A DNA stretch of 64,000 nt from CAYVQF01 sp964454015 (lineage in GTDB: Bacteria; Myxococcota_A; Bradymonadia; UBA4248). The notes beneath the pieces were generated by a model that made no database searches, was not told the DNA's origin, and worked only from the letters and a program-made list of their open reading frames with translations. Location of the stretch: the NCBI GenBank assembly GCA_964454015.1, contig CAYVQF010000010.1, positions 47,554 to 111,553 on the forward strand, written 5' to 3'. Below are positions 14,255 to 22,821 of this stretch, in pieces; position 1 is the first letter of the stretch, and every line of letters begins with the position of its first letter. The translations under genes and the position numbers were made by a program.

Positions 14255-16825
14255 TTGCAAGCTCTGGCGCTCCCTTTTTCCGACCCCGTCCTCATCTTCG
14301 CCGTGCTCACGGCCCTCACCTTTGGCGTGCCCACCCTGTGTCGCCTGACACGCGTGCCGCCCGTCATTGGCCTCATCCTGGTGGGCATCCTCATCGGACC
14401 CTCCGTGCTCGGCATCCTCGAGCGCGACCAGACCGTCGTCCTCTTGGGCAACGTCGGACTCCTCTACATTCTCTTCTTGGCCGGCCTCTCGCTCGACCTC
14501 CAGGGCTTTCGCCGCAACCGCTCCCGCAGCCTCGGCTTCGGCGCCCTCACGCTCCTCATCCCCCTCGCTGTCGGCACCCTCGCTGCGGTCTTCATCCTCG
14601 GCTTCGCCTGGGCCCCGGGCATACTCCTGGCCTCGATGTTCGCCTCTCACACCCTCCTGAGCTATCCCATCGTTTCCAAGCTCGGGCTCGCCAAGAACCC
14701 CGCCGTCACCACCACCTTGAGTGGCTCCATGATCTCCGACACCTCGGCCCTCATGATCCTGGCAATCATCGCTGGCTCCACACGCGGCGCCTTGAGCCTA
14801 ACTTTTCTCCTCGGCCTGGTCGTGGCCGTGGTCGTCCTCATCGGAAGCATCCTCTACTTGCTCCCCCTGGTCGGCCGCCTCTTTTTTCGCCGCATCACTC
14901 CTGAAGAAAACGAGCAGTTTCTCTTCCTTTTGGCCTCCTTCGTCATCTGTGGTGCCTTGGCGAGGGTCGCCGGCGTCGAGCCCATCATCGGCGCCTTCTT
15001 CGCGGGCATCGCCCTCAATCGCTTGATCCCGCAGCACAGCGCCCTCATGCACCGCACTGACTTCGTTGGCCAAGCCCTCTTCATCCCCGTCTTCATGATC
15101 AGCGTCGGGATGGTCGTCGACCTTGGCCTCATGCTCTCCAGCCCCAAAGCCTGGCTCACGGGCGGCGTCATGATCGCCGCCGTCGTCGGCACCAAATGGA
15201 TCGCCGCCTCTTTGACCGCCAAGATCTTTCATTTCAGCAGCGATCAGCGCTGGGTGGTCTTTGGCCTCTCCGTCGCCCAGGCGGCAGCAACCTTGGCCGC
15301 CGTCTTCGTCGGCTACGACCTTGGTCTCTTCGACGACGCCGTCCTCAACGGCACCATCCTCATGATCCTCGTCACCTGCATCATCAGCCCTGCCGTGGCC
15401 GATCACTTCGGCCGACGGATCGCACGGGCCGAAGCCGGCGCCAAAATCTCCACCGAGAGCCCCCAACGCATCGCCGTCTCCATCGCCAACCCCGCAACGA
15501 CAGAAGCGCTCATGAGCCTCGCCCTACTCATCCACGACCGCGACGCCGCCGAGCCCATCTATCCCACCACCATCGTCCTCGATAGCGCCAACGCCGCCGA
15601 AGACGTCGCCCGCGCCGAGCGCAACCTCTCCTACGCCCTCACCAGCGCTGCCGCCGCGGGGGTACCCGCCGTGCCCATCACCCGGGTCGACGTCAACGTC
15701 GTCACGGGCTTGACCCGCGCCATGCTCGACATCAGAGCCCGCTCCATGATCATCGGCTGGCATGGGCTCAGCGACACCAAGGATCGCGTCTTCGGCACCA
15801 TCCTCGATCAACTCCTCGTCCAAAGCGAACAGACCATCTGGGTCTGTCGTCTGCTCAACCCCATCAACACCCACGCCCGCATCGCCCTGGCCATCCCCCC
15901 CTTCTCAGAACGTCAGACGGGCTTCGCCAGCGCCATCCAAGACATCAAGTCCTTTGTCTCCCAGGTCGACGCCACCCTGCATATCTTCGCCACCGCTGAC
16001 ACCGTGCACATCTTGCGCAACAAAATCTACGACATCCGCCCCAAGATCCCCCTGCGCTGGGAATCCCTCAGCGCCTGGAACAGCCTCGTGCCCTCTCTCG
16101 CCGCCCACACCACCGACGACGATCTCCTCATCCTCCTCGACGCGAGGTCGGCCTCCATCGCCTGGACGCCTGGCCTCGACAAATTGCCCCGCCGCTTCGT
16201 CAAACACTTTCCTGAGCGCTCCTGTGTCTTCGTCTACCCTGCCATCGAGAGCGCCGAGTTCATCAACCAAGACGATCACGACTCTTGCCTGTGGTCACTC
16301 CTACTCGAAAACAGCGGGGGACCCATCGCCCTCGAATCCTACGACGGGGCCGACGCCATCACCGAGCTCGTCGAACACCTGCCAGACACGCCAGAATCGG
16401 CCAAGAAAGCCATCGCCGCGGCGCTGGTCCGCCGCATCGGCGATTTCTCCGTCGAAGCCGCCCCCGGGGTCGTGCTCTTGGACATCCACCTGCACACCCT
16501 CGAACTCGAGGCCCTCGCCATTGGCATCAAAGTCGACGACACCCTGGTCTTTCCCCACGTCACCCAAGCCGTCTCCGTGGTGTGGCTCCTCATCTCCCCT
16601 CCCTCCATGAGCGCCGCCAACCACCTCTTGCGCCTCACCGCAGTCTCCCGCCTCATCCAACGGCTGGGACTCGCCCGAAACCCCAAGGAAATCACCCAAG
16701 CCATCGACGAAGACAGCCCCTGCCATCCCCCCAGCTCCACAGCACCCACGGCCAGGCCAAGTGCCAAGCCCTCTGATCCACGTCCATCGGGCGTGACCGC
16801 GCCGCCCTCCGACAACGAGGCCTGA
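14255..16825 (+). CDS. Kef/CPA2-type cation:proton antiporter with C-terminal UspA-like region
   Basis: This is an 856-residue inner-membrane protein. Residues about 1-400 form a 12-13 segment Na+/H+ exchanger (CPA2) domain, with VPPVIGLILVGILIGPSVLG early and PIIGAFFAGIALNRLIP later, typical of Kef/NapA-type transporters. After residue 400 comes a long soluble part with a universal-stress-like fold (RIAVSIANPATTEALMSLALLI; RSMIIGWHGL), apparently with a second half-copy (RIALAIPPFSERQTGF). I see no RCK/TrkA-N nucleotide motif. The start is TTG with GAGGTG about five bases upstream. It probably exchanges K+ or Na+ for H+. It converges with the histidine kinase gene, five bases apart. Confidence 0.85.
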   Translation: MQALALPFSDPVLIFAVLTALTFGVPTLCRLTRVPPVIGLILVGILIGPSVLGILERDQTVVLLGNVGLLYILFLAGLSLDLQGFRRNRSRSLGFGALTLLIPLAVGTLAAVFILGFAWAPGILLASMFASHTLLSYPIVSKLGLAKNPAVTTTLSGSMISDTSALMILAIIAGSTRGALSLTFLLGLVVAVVVLIGSILYLLPLVGRLFFRRITPEENEQFLFLLASFVICGALARVAGVEPIIGAFFAGIALNRLIPQHSALMHRTDFVGQALFIPVFMISVGMVVDLGLMLSSPKAWLTGGVMIAAVVGTKWIAASLTAKIFHFSSDQRWVVFGLSVAQAAATLAAVFVGYDLGLFDDAVLNGTILMILVTCIISPAVADHFGRRIARAEAGAKISTESPQRIAVSIANPATTEALMSLALLIHDRDAAEPIYPTTIVLDSANAAEDVARAERNLSYALTSAAAAGVPAVPITRVDVNVVTGLTRAMLDIRARSMIIGWHGLSDTKDRVFGTILDQLLVQSEQTIWVCRLLNPINTHARIALAIPPFSERQTGFASAIQDIKSFVSQVDATLHIFATADTVHILRNKIYDIRPKIPLRWESLSAWNSLVPSLAAHTTDDDLLILLDARSASIAWTPGLDKLPRRFVKHFPERSCVFVYPAIESAEFINQDDHDSCLWSLLLENSGGPIALESYDGADAITELVEHLPDTPESAKKAIAAALVRRIGDFSVEAAPGVVLLDIHLHTLELEALAIGIKVDDTLVFPHVTQAVSVVWLLISPPSMSAANHLLRLTAVSRLIQRLGLARNPKEITQAIDEDSPCHPPSSTAPTARPSAKPSDPRPSGVTAPPSDNEA

Positions 16826-16830
16826 ACCCA

Positions 16831-19014
16831 TCACACACTCGGCATGGCCGGTAAACTCTCCTCGGCTCCCGTCCCTGACAGCGACGTGCGGCGCAACGTC
16901 GTCCCCGTAATGGCGTCTTCACCCCAGATCGGCAGCAGCACGATCATTTTCGTCCCCTCACCCAACTGGCTCTGCACCTCCATGCTCCCGCCAAAGGCCC
17001 TGATGATGCGCTGGCAAATCGGCAGACCCAAGCCGGTTCCCCGTGCCTTGGTCGTAAAAAAAGGGATGAAAATGTTGCGCTGTTCATCGCCTGACATGCC
17101 CTTGCCCGTATCGGCGAAGACCACCTCGACCACCTCGCGCACCAGGCTGCCCCCCAGGGCCAACTCGCGGCGCCGCCCCACGGCGCTGCTGATCTGCAAG
17201 CAACGCCCCGACGGCTGCTCTTCCATCGCCTCGATGGCATTCAGCGCCAAATTGAGAAAGACCTGGGTCAGTCGCTCCGAATCCCCTTGCACCAAAGGTA
17301 AGTCCTTGCTCAGCTCAGCCCTCACCTCCACCGCCGCGGCGTCCACCCGCGGACGCACGAGCTGTATCGTCCGCTCCAGACACGGATTGAGCTCCGTGGC
17401 CCCAGGCCGTGCCCGGTCTGGCCGCGCATAGTCGAGAAACATGGACACCACCTTGTCCAGCCGGTTGACCTCTTCGACGATGATCGACAGAAACTCATCC
17501 GCCTCGTCAGGGGCCGTGTCACCTTCGAGGATCTGCGCCGCCCCCTTGATCGCACCCAGAGGGTTGCGGATCTCATGGGCCAGCCCCGCCGCCATCTCCC
17601 CCAACGCGGCCAAACGATCCCGCTCGCGCAACTTGTCCACCAGCTTGGAGTTCTCCACCACGATGGCGACCTGATTCGCCACCTCCTGCACCGCCTTGAA
17701 CTCGTCCCGCGTGTAGGCGTCCTGCACCCGGTCATCCCACAGCGTCAGCACCCCAATCAGACGACGATCGCTCATGATCGGGAAGGCTGCCCCCGCTTTC
17801 ACCGCATCGAGCATCGCCAAGGTCGCCTCCAAGGACCGAACTTGCGCCGCCTCCGTCGCTGGAACTTCCTCGCCGTTGGAAGTCTCCACCTCGAAAGAGC
17901 GCAGCTCATCCAGGTCGTCGTGCACCTCCTCACGCACCACCCAGAGCCCCAGCCGCAGCCTGTCGATGAGATCGCGCGCGCTCACCATATCAAAACTCAT
18001 CGCAGGTTGCGGACCAATGTGGCCAATGCACTTGTAGGACTGACCCTCGTCTTCGATCAGGAAAATCGCAGCGTGGGTCACGCGCCGCGTGTTCTGCAGA
18101 CGCTCCAGAACCAACTGGACCAACGGCCCGAGCTCTAAGGCGTTGGCCATCTCGCGCCGCAGCCTCCCCAATTGCCGGCCAAACTCGAAACGCTCGCGCA
18201 GGCTGTAGCGCGCGATGGCGGCCTCCACGAAAACCCGCAAGGGCTCGAAAAGGATCAGCACCACGAAGGAGGCCACGATGCTGGTAAAGAACATCACCCC
18301 TGGCTGATCGCCGACGAAATAGATCAACATCCCGTAAATGGCGGCCAGCAGCGATACCAGCACCCCAAGCGCTGCGATTTTGCCGAAAAACTCATTCAAA
18401 TCCAACAACCGGAATTGAATGAGAATCTGCGACAGAAAGAACATGAAAATGACCACCAAGATGGTGCCCATGGCCGGAAACAAATGCGAAAACCCCGGCA
18501 CAAAGTCGAGCAAAGAGAAGGTGATGGCCACCAAGCCGCCGATCACCAAATACCAGAGCCGCGCCGACTCCACCCGCGAGGCCGTCAGGCGCAAACGATG
18601 GTAAATCATGGACATGCAGAAATAGAGCACCCCAAAAACGTAGGCCCCCACCACCGCCTTCAACCACAGGCTGAGATAGAGGGGACTCAGAACAAAGGGG
18701 AATAGCAGAATCGACACCACCAGGCTGCCACGGGTCACACTGGACACCCACTGGGAACCCTCACCCAAAAAGGTCTGGAAGAACCGCAAGGCACTCCAGG
18801 GCAGCACCAACGCCACCACCAACATCAAACGCAGCCACAGCGCTTGCCCACCCACCTGGTGCAGGAAAGCCGCCAAGTTCATCAGCGACAGCACCCAGTT
18901 CAACACCACGAAGTGCAGGTGCAGGCGCGTCCGCCGGCCGCGTATGTGAATGCTGATCGCAATGGCCGCGCACACGATGGCAGCCAATAAGGCACTCTGC
19001 ACCCCAATATCCAT
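16831..19014 (-). CDS. Membrane sensor histidine kinase with N-terminal 7TM and GAF domains
   Basis: This 727-residue protein has about seven or eight hydrophobic segments in residues 1-260 (7TMR-HK-like), then a GAF-like domain (about 285-450, containing HAAIFLIEDEGQSYKCIGHIG and FPIMSDRRLIGVLTLW). Next come the HisKA phosphoacceptor helix MAAGLAHEIRNPLGAIKGAA (H about 480) and a HATPase_c domain with N box FLNLALNAIEAM, G1 DTGKGM and G2 GTGLGLPIC. It ends with a short polar tail and has no receiver. The ATG at 19014 has GAGAGGGG upstream and is preferred over a start 11 codons earlier. No cognate response regulator is adjacent, so it is an orphan kinase. Signal unknown. Confidence 0.92.
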   Translation of the reverse strand: MDIGVQSALLAAIVCAAIAISIHIRGRRTRLHLHFVVLNWVLSLMNLAAFLHQVGGQALWLRLMLVVALVLPWSALRFFQTFLGEGSQWVSSVTRGSLVVSILLFPFVLSPLYLSLWLKAVVGAYVFGVLYFCMSMIYHRLRLTASRVESARLWYLVIGGLVAITFSLLDFVPGFSHLFPAMGTILVVIFMFFLSQILIQFRLLDLNEFFGKIAALGVLVSLLAAIYGMLIYFVGDQPGVMFFTSIVASFVVLILFEPLRVFVEAAIARYSLRERFEFGRQLGRLRREMANALELGPLVQLVLERLQNTRRVTHAAIFLIEDEGQSYKCIGHIGPQPAMSFDMVSARDLIDRLRLGLWVVREEVHDDLDELRSFEVETSNGEEVPATEAAQVRSLEATLAMLDAVKAGAAFPIMSDRRLIGVLTLWDDRVQDAYTRDEFKAVQEVANQVAIVVENSKLVDKLRERDRLAALGEMAAGLAHEIRNPLGAIKGAAQILEGDTAPDEADEFLSIIVEEVNRLDKVVSMFLDYARPDRARPGATELNPCLERTIQLVRPRVDAAAVEVRAELSKDLPLVQGDSERLTQVFLNLALNAIEAMEEQPSGRCLQISSAVGRRRELALGGSLVREVVEVVFADTGKGMSGDEQRNIFIPFFTTKARGTGLGLPICQRIIRAFGGSMEVQSQLGEGTKMIVLLPIWGEDAITGTTLRRTSLSGTGAEESLPAMPSV

Positions 19015-19118
19015 CAGCCCCTCTCGCCCGGAAAACGGCGCCACCATGGGCGCCAGCCAGCGCCCTCACTTCTAGCCTCTCAACCCGCTTGCACACAAGC
19101 ATCGGCCCCATTCAACCC

Positions 19119-19146
19119 TTGACCTCCAGCCTGGCAGCTCTATCAT
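19119..19146 (+). promoter_or_regulatory. Promoter for the YchF-like GTPase gene
   Basis: TTGACC (19119-19124), a 16-base spacer, then TATCAT (19141-19146); each box matches consensus at five of six positions. It is about 90 bases before the GTG start. Confidence 0.6.
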
Positions 19147-19236
19147 CCGCCCTCAATTGGGGCCCCCTCCGCGGCCTCACTCACGCCAATGAGCTGCCCA
19201 ACGCGGCAGCCCACCCGCACCAATACAGAGGCTCCC

Positions 19237-20274
19237 GTGAAAGTTGGCATCATCGGCTACGCAGGCTGTGGCAAGACCACCTTCTTCAACGCCCTGGCGG
19301 CCATTGCCCCCGAGGCGTCCTCGGCCAAAATCAACCTGCGAGAGGTCAAAGTGCCCGACGAACGCATCGATCGCCTCTCGGCCCTCTATCAGCCCCAGAA
19401 AACCATCTACGCCACCATCTCCCTCGTCGACTTGCCCGGGCACTCCCCAGGCAGTGGCGGCGGATTTGAAGCCCAGAGCCTCGCCAAAATGCGCGAAATG
19501 GATCTCCTGACCATCGTCGTGCGCGCCTTCCCCTCCCACCTCCACGCCACCCAGCCCAACCCCAAAGGGGAAGCCAACGCCATGCTCGCCGAGCTCCTCT
19601 TGGCCGACCAGGTCATGGTCGAGCGCAAGCTCGAGAGAATGAACAAGGAAAAGAACAAGGGCCCTGAAAAAGAGCTCATGGAGAAACTCCACGCCGCACT
19701 CGAACAAGAGATCTGGCTCAAAGATCTCGACCTCACCCCCAACGAGATCGAAACCCTCACCGGCTACCGCTTCCTCACCCTCAAGCCCGCCCTCGTCGTC
19801 CTCAACACCCCTGAAGAGATGGCCGACGACGACAGCGCTGCACCCCTCCTCGACAACCTCAGCGCCCTACCCTGCCCCGTCTTCCCCATCTCCGCCAAAG
19901 TCGAAAGCGAAATCGCCCTCCTCGATACCCCAGACCAGCTCAGCTTCCTCGCTGACCTCGGTATCCAAGGCACCGCCAAAAATCGCTTCATCAGAAAAGT
20001 CTACCACATGCTCGACTACATCTCCTTCTTCACCGTCGGCGAAGACGAAGTGCGCGCCTGGACCATCACCAAAGGCCAAAATGCCCAACAAGCGGCCGGC
20101 AAGATCCACACCGATCTCGCCAAACACTTCATCCGGGCCGAACGCATGCGCAGCGAAGATCTCCTCAACATGGGCTCGGAAGCCAAGGTCAAAGAGGCGG
20201 GCAAGTTTGAACTCAAGGGAAAAACCTACCTCCCTGAGGATGGCGATATCCTCCACATCCGCGCCAACGCCTGA
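19237..20274 (+). CDS. YchF/DUF933-like GTPase (OBG-HflX superfamily)
   Basis: This 345-residue cytoplasmic P-loop NTPase has Walker A GYAGCGKTTFFNAL and G3 SLVDLPGHSPGSGGG. An Asn-type base-specificity segment (ALVVLNTPEEM) stands in place of classical NKxD, as in the YchF subgroup. A coiled-coil insertion is seen in ELLLADQVMVERKLERMNKEKNKG. The C-terminal TGS/DUF933-like domain (LDYISFFTVGEDEVRAWTITKG...EDGDILHIRANA) confirms the family. The P-loop differs from typical YchF (GLPNVGKST), so it is a divergent paralogue. The start is GTG at 19237 with AGAGG about six bases before. Canonical YchF binds ribosomes and ATP or GTP; that role is transferable only tentatively. Confidence 0.85.
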   Translation: MKVGIIGYAGCGKTTFFNALAAIAPEASSAKINLREVKVPDERIDRLSALYQPQKTIYATISLVDLPGHSPGSGGGFEAQSLAKMREMDLLTIVVRAFPSHLHATQPNPKGEANAMLAELLLADQVMVERKLERMNKEKNKGPEKELMEKLHAALEQEIWLKDLDLTPNEIETLTGYRFLTLKPALVVLNTPEEMADDDSAAPLLDNLSALPCPVFPISAKVESEIALLDTPDQLSFLADLGIQGTAKNRFIRKVYHMLDYISFFTVGEDEVRAWTITKGQNAQQAAGKIHTDLAKHFIRAERMRSEDLLNMGSEAKVKEAGKFELKGKTYLPEDGDILHIRANA

Positions 20275-20326
20275 GCCCAGATCGCCCTCCCCAAGCGGCA
20301 TCCCGCCAGCATCATGGCCCCTCCCA

Positions 20327-20355
20327 TTGACACCGCGCCCCAGGCACCTTAACTC
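20327..20355 (+). promoter_or_regulatory. Putative promoter for the nicotinamidase-like gene
   Basis: A perfect TTGACA (20327-20332) is followed at 16-17 bases by a weak -10 (TTAACT/TAACTC, 20349-20355). It lies 35-60 bases before the ATG at 20389. Confidence 0.45.
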
Positions 20356-20388
20356 GCTTGCTGGGCGTCACCATGTGGAGGTCAGACC

Positions 20389-21165
20389 ATGCTCGACAAG
20401 CATCGCTTTCTCGATGAGCTGAACCGGCAATTGCCGCTCGAAAATCACACCATCGACCTACAGCAGGGCAACATCGGCTTGGTCCTCGTCGACCCCGTCG
20501 TCGGCTTCACCACCCGCGGCTACCTCGCCGATCCCACTTCCATGCAGCCCATGGTCCGCACCATAGATGCTCTCTGCCGTGCCTGGCTCGACCTCCTCGA
20601 CCAGCGGCTCCAGATCCTCGTCTTTCGCGACCACCACGCCCCCGATCAAATGGAGCCTCCCTATCCGCCGCACTGCCAAGAGGGAAGCGGCGAAGAAGCG
20701 CTCGATCCCCTGCTGACATGGCTCGAAAGTCACCAACAGGTCACCCTCATCGACAAAGACTGCATCAACGGGGTCATCGGCGCCTTGGTCCCCGCCCTAC
20801 CTCAGAGCCCTAGCGCCGATCACCCCCCCCAGGGGCCAAGCCTCTACCGCTCCGTCTTCTTTGAGTGGCTCGCCGAACACGCCATCGACCAACTCGTCGT
20901 CTGCGGCGATTGTACCGACATCTGCGTCCTGGACTTCGTCACCACGGCCCTCTCGGCCCGCAACCACGGACTCTTCGGCCAAGCCCACATGCACATGCCC
21001 ATCAACGTCTTCGCCCCGGCCTGCGCCACCTATCACCTGCCTGACCCGCAGGCCCTCTCTCTCCCGCCAACGGCCCGCCACGACCGCGACATCACCCACC
21101 ATGTCGCCCTCTCGTTCATGCAGGCCCGCGGGGCCCACATCGCCACCACGTGGCGACACGCCTAA
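20389..21165 (+). CDS. Isochorismatase-superfamily hydrolase, nicotinamidase-like
   Basis: This is a 258-residue cysteine hydrolase. The catalytic triad of the superfamily is visible: D35 (LVLVDPVVGF), K123 (IDKDCINGV) and C179 (CTDICVLDFVTTAL). Metal-ligand positions known from nicotinamidase also fit: D81 and H83 (FRDHHA) and H95 in PPHCQEGSGEEAL, which matches the PPHC-x-x-G-T/S-G-E signature of nicotinamidases. Hydrolysis of nicotinamide to nicotinate in NAD salvage is therefore likely. The start ATG has GGAGGTC upstream. It is longer than PncA (about 210 residues) because of an N-terminal extension and an insertion before the Cys segment. No other NAD genes are adjacent. Confidence 0.8.
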   Translation: MLDKHRFLDELNRQLPLENHTIDLQQGNIGLVLVDPVVGFTTRGYLADPTSMQPMVRTIDALCRAWLDLLDQRLQILVFRDHHAPDQMEPPYPPHCQEGSGEEALDPLLTWLESHQQVTLIDKDCINGVIGALVPALPQSPSADHPPQGPSLYRSVFFEWLAEHAIDQLVVCGDCTDICVLDFVTTALSARNHGLFGQAHMHMPINVFAPACATYHLPDPQALSLPPTARHDRDITHHVALSFMQARGAHIATTWRHA

Positions 21166-21176
21166 CGCTGGCGCCT

Positions 21177-22088
21177 TCACTTGGCCTGCAACAGAACCTC
21201 GATCTGGGCCTCCAGGGCAGCTTCAGCGCCTTGGCCAATCCACACCTCTGCCACCTGGCCCTGGGGGTCGACCAAAAAGACCGTTGGCAAGGCCGTCACC
21301 ATGTAGCGACGCTTGGTCTCGGCACCGCCGTCGTGGCAGAGCGCATAAGAGAGACGCGAGGCTGTCGCGAAGTCCCGTAACTCCTCGACCGACTCATCAG
21401 AAACCGAGAGCACCACCACGCCGCGATCCGCGAAGCGCTGCGCCATTGCATCCAGCCCTGGCAAGGCCAACAAACAGGGACCGCACCACGTCGCAAAAAA
21501 ATCGACCACCACCACCTGACCGCGCAACTCAGACAGCACGATCCCCTCGCCACTGCGCACATCAAAAACCGTGAACTCCGGCGCAACCTGCCCGATGAAG
21601 TGCGACCGCAGCATGGCCGTCCCTTCCGGGCGCAGGCCAACCATCAACGTCACCTCGACCACCTCACCGGCACGCCAATAGCTCAACCGTGCCGTCGACC
21701 CCGGCGCCGTAGCCCGCACCGCTGCCACCAGATCCGCCATCCGCGTCAACGCGACGCCGTCGTAATGCAAGAGCACATCCCCACGCTCGACGCCCGCCAA
21801 TGCGGCGGGGCTGCCGGCAAAGACCATCTCCACGCCGACGAGCGGTCGTTCCCACCCGAGCGACTGCGCCTCGGGGAGGCCAATGACCCGCAGCCCCACG
21901 CCTAACCACCCCTCGCCGGAGACACCCTCCCCAAGTGGCGTTGGCTCCCCTTCACCCGCCCACGCACGTGAGACCGCCAGGCCACACGGCTGCGAGCTCA
22001 CGAGCACCGCCACCACCACCGTGCCCAGCGCGCACCGCTGCCAAAGACACCTCCAAGGTGCGAGACACCTTGCGCGGGCGCTGCTCAC
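21177..22088 (-). CDS. PDZ-thioredoxin (TlpA-like) fusion, exported
   Basis: This 303-residue protein has a long N-terminal signal or anchor region (ALGTVVVAVLVSSQPCGLAVSRAWAG). A PDZ domain follows at about 58-150 (GWLGVGLRVIGLPEAQSLG...GSPAALAGVERGDVLLHYDG), then a TlpA/AhpC-TSA thioredoxin-fold domain at 165-303 with WCGPC at 201-205 and the cis-Pro loop VTALPTVFLVD. TlpA proteins reduce or isomerise disulfides in the periplasm or act in thiol-dependent maturation. Joining to a PDZ domain suggests targeting to C-terminal peptides of envelope proteins (inference). The GTG start overlaps the stop of the upstream barrel protein gene (GTGA), so the two are translationally coupled. Confidence 0.85.
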   Translation of the reverse strand: MSSARARCLAPWRCLWQRCALGTVVVAVLVSSQPCGLAVSRAWAGEGEPTPLGEGVSGEGWLGVGLRVIGLPEAQSLGWERPLVGVEMVFAGSPAALAGVERGDVLLHYDGVALTRMADLVAAVRATAPGSTARLSYWRAGEVVEVTLMVGLRPEGTAMLRSHFIGQVAPEFTVFDVRSGEGIVLSELRGQVVVVDFFATWCGPCLLALPGLDAMAQRFADRGVVVLSVSDESVEELRDFATASRLSYALCHDGGAETKRRYMVTALPTVFLVDPQGQVAEVWIGQGAEAALEAQIEVLLQAK

Positions 22089-22690
22089 AAGCCGAGTTTG
22101 AGCTTGAGCCCGCCCAACGCCGAGAAATTGATGCCGTGCGCGTTCTCGATGTCTGGCAGGAGAAAGTGATAGCCCACGTCGGCCATCAAGGTCAGGTAAA
22201 CGAAAGACACCAGCTCGATGTCCAGACCCGCCTGCACCGAGAGGTTGATACCCTTCTGTTGCGGTTCATCTGAGCGCTCACCCAGCTCCAAGCGCTCGGC
22301 GAAGCGATCCCGCGCCCCCTCAGAATACTGGGCATAGAGATAGGCCACCCGCGCGCCAAAGCGCGGCTCTACCACCGGCACAGGCAGAGAAAAGCTCGCC
22401 CCCACACCGATCTGGTTCCACATCCCCGCTTTGTCCAGGTCGAAATCATCGAGGCGAACATCCATGAACACATCGATCATCAACAGAGAAACGCCCGCCG
22501 CGAAGCCAAACAGACCCTGGCTCCCCTCTTCAAAACGATCCGAGGTCCCACTCAAGTAACCCCCGTGAACCTGGCCCCAGACCTCGAAAAAACCAGCGTT
22601 GGCTTCACGGGGTGCCAGCACCTGGAGCGACGTCACCGCCATGATCGCACTGAACAGCAGCACCAGAGGAAATCTACGCACGCCCTGCAT
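22085..22690 (-). CDS. Small outer-membrane beta-barrel-like protein
   Basis: This 201-residue protein has a signal peptide (VLLFSAIMAVTSLQVLAPREANA) and alternating amphipathic strands such as VWGQVHGGYLSG, LFGFAAGVSLLMIDVFMDVRL, IGVGASFSLPV, RFGARVAYLYAQYS and LSVQAGLDIELVSFVYLTLMADVGYHF. It ends ALGGLKLKLGL, a strand ending in a hydrophobic residue as in outer-membrane barrels. This pattern suggests an eight-stranded barrel. GGAGAGAG lies just before the ATG. It is coupled to the PDZ-thioredoxin gene by a GTGA overlap, so it may be a client or partner. No specific family recognised. Confidence 0.7.
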   Translation of the reverse strand: MQGVRRFPLVLLFSAIMAVTSLQVLAPREANAGFFEVWGQVHGGYLSGTSDRFEEGSQGLFGFAAGVSLLMIDVFMDVRLDDFDLDKAGMWNQIGVGASFSLPVPVVEPRFGARVAYLYAQYSEGARDRFAERLELGERSDEPQQKGINLSVQAGLDIELVSFVYLTLMADVGYHFLLPDIENAHGINFSALGGLKLKLGL

Positions 22691-22821
22691 GGCTCTCTCC
22701 TGATCTCATCCCACGGGCTCATTTGAGCCGTTCAACAACAATAGGCACTCAACCCGGCCGCACCTCGCGTCACCGCTCCAAGGAAGCCTAGGCAGCCGCT
22801 GCCTGCAACGCAAGCCACACT

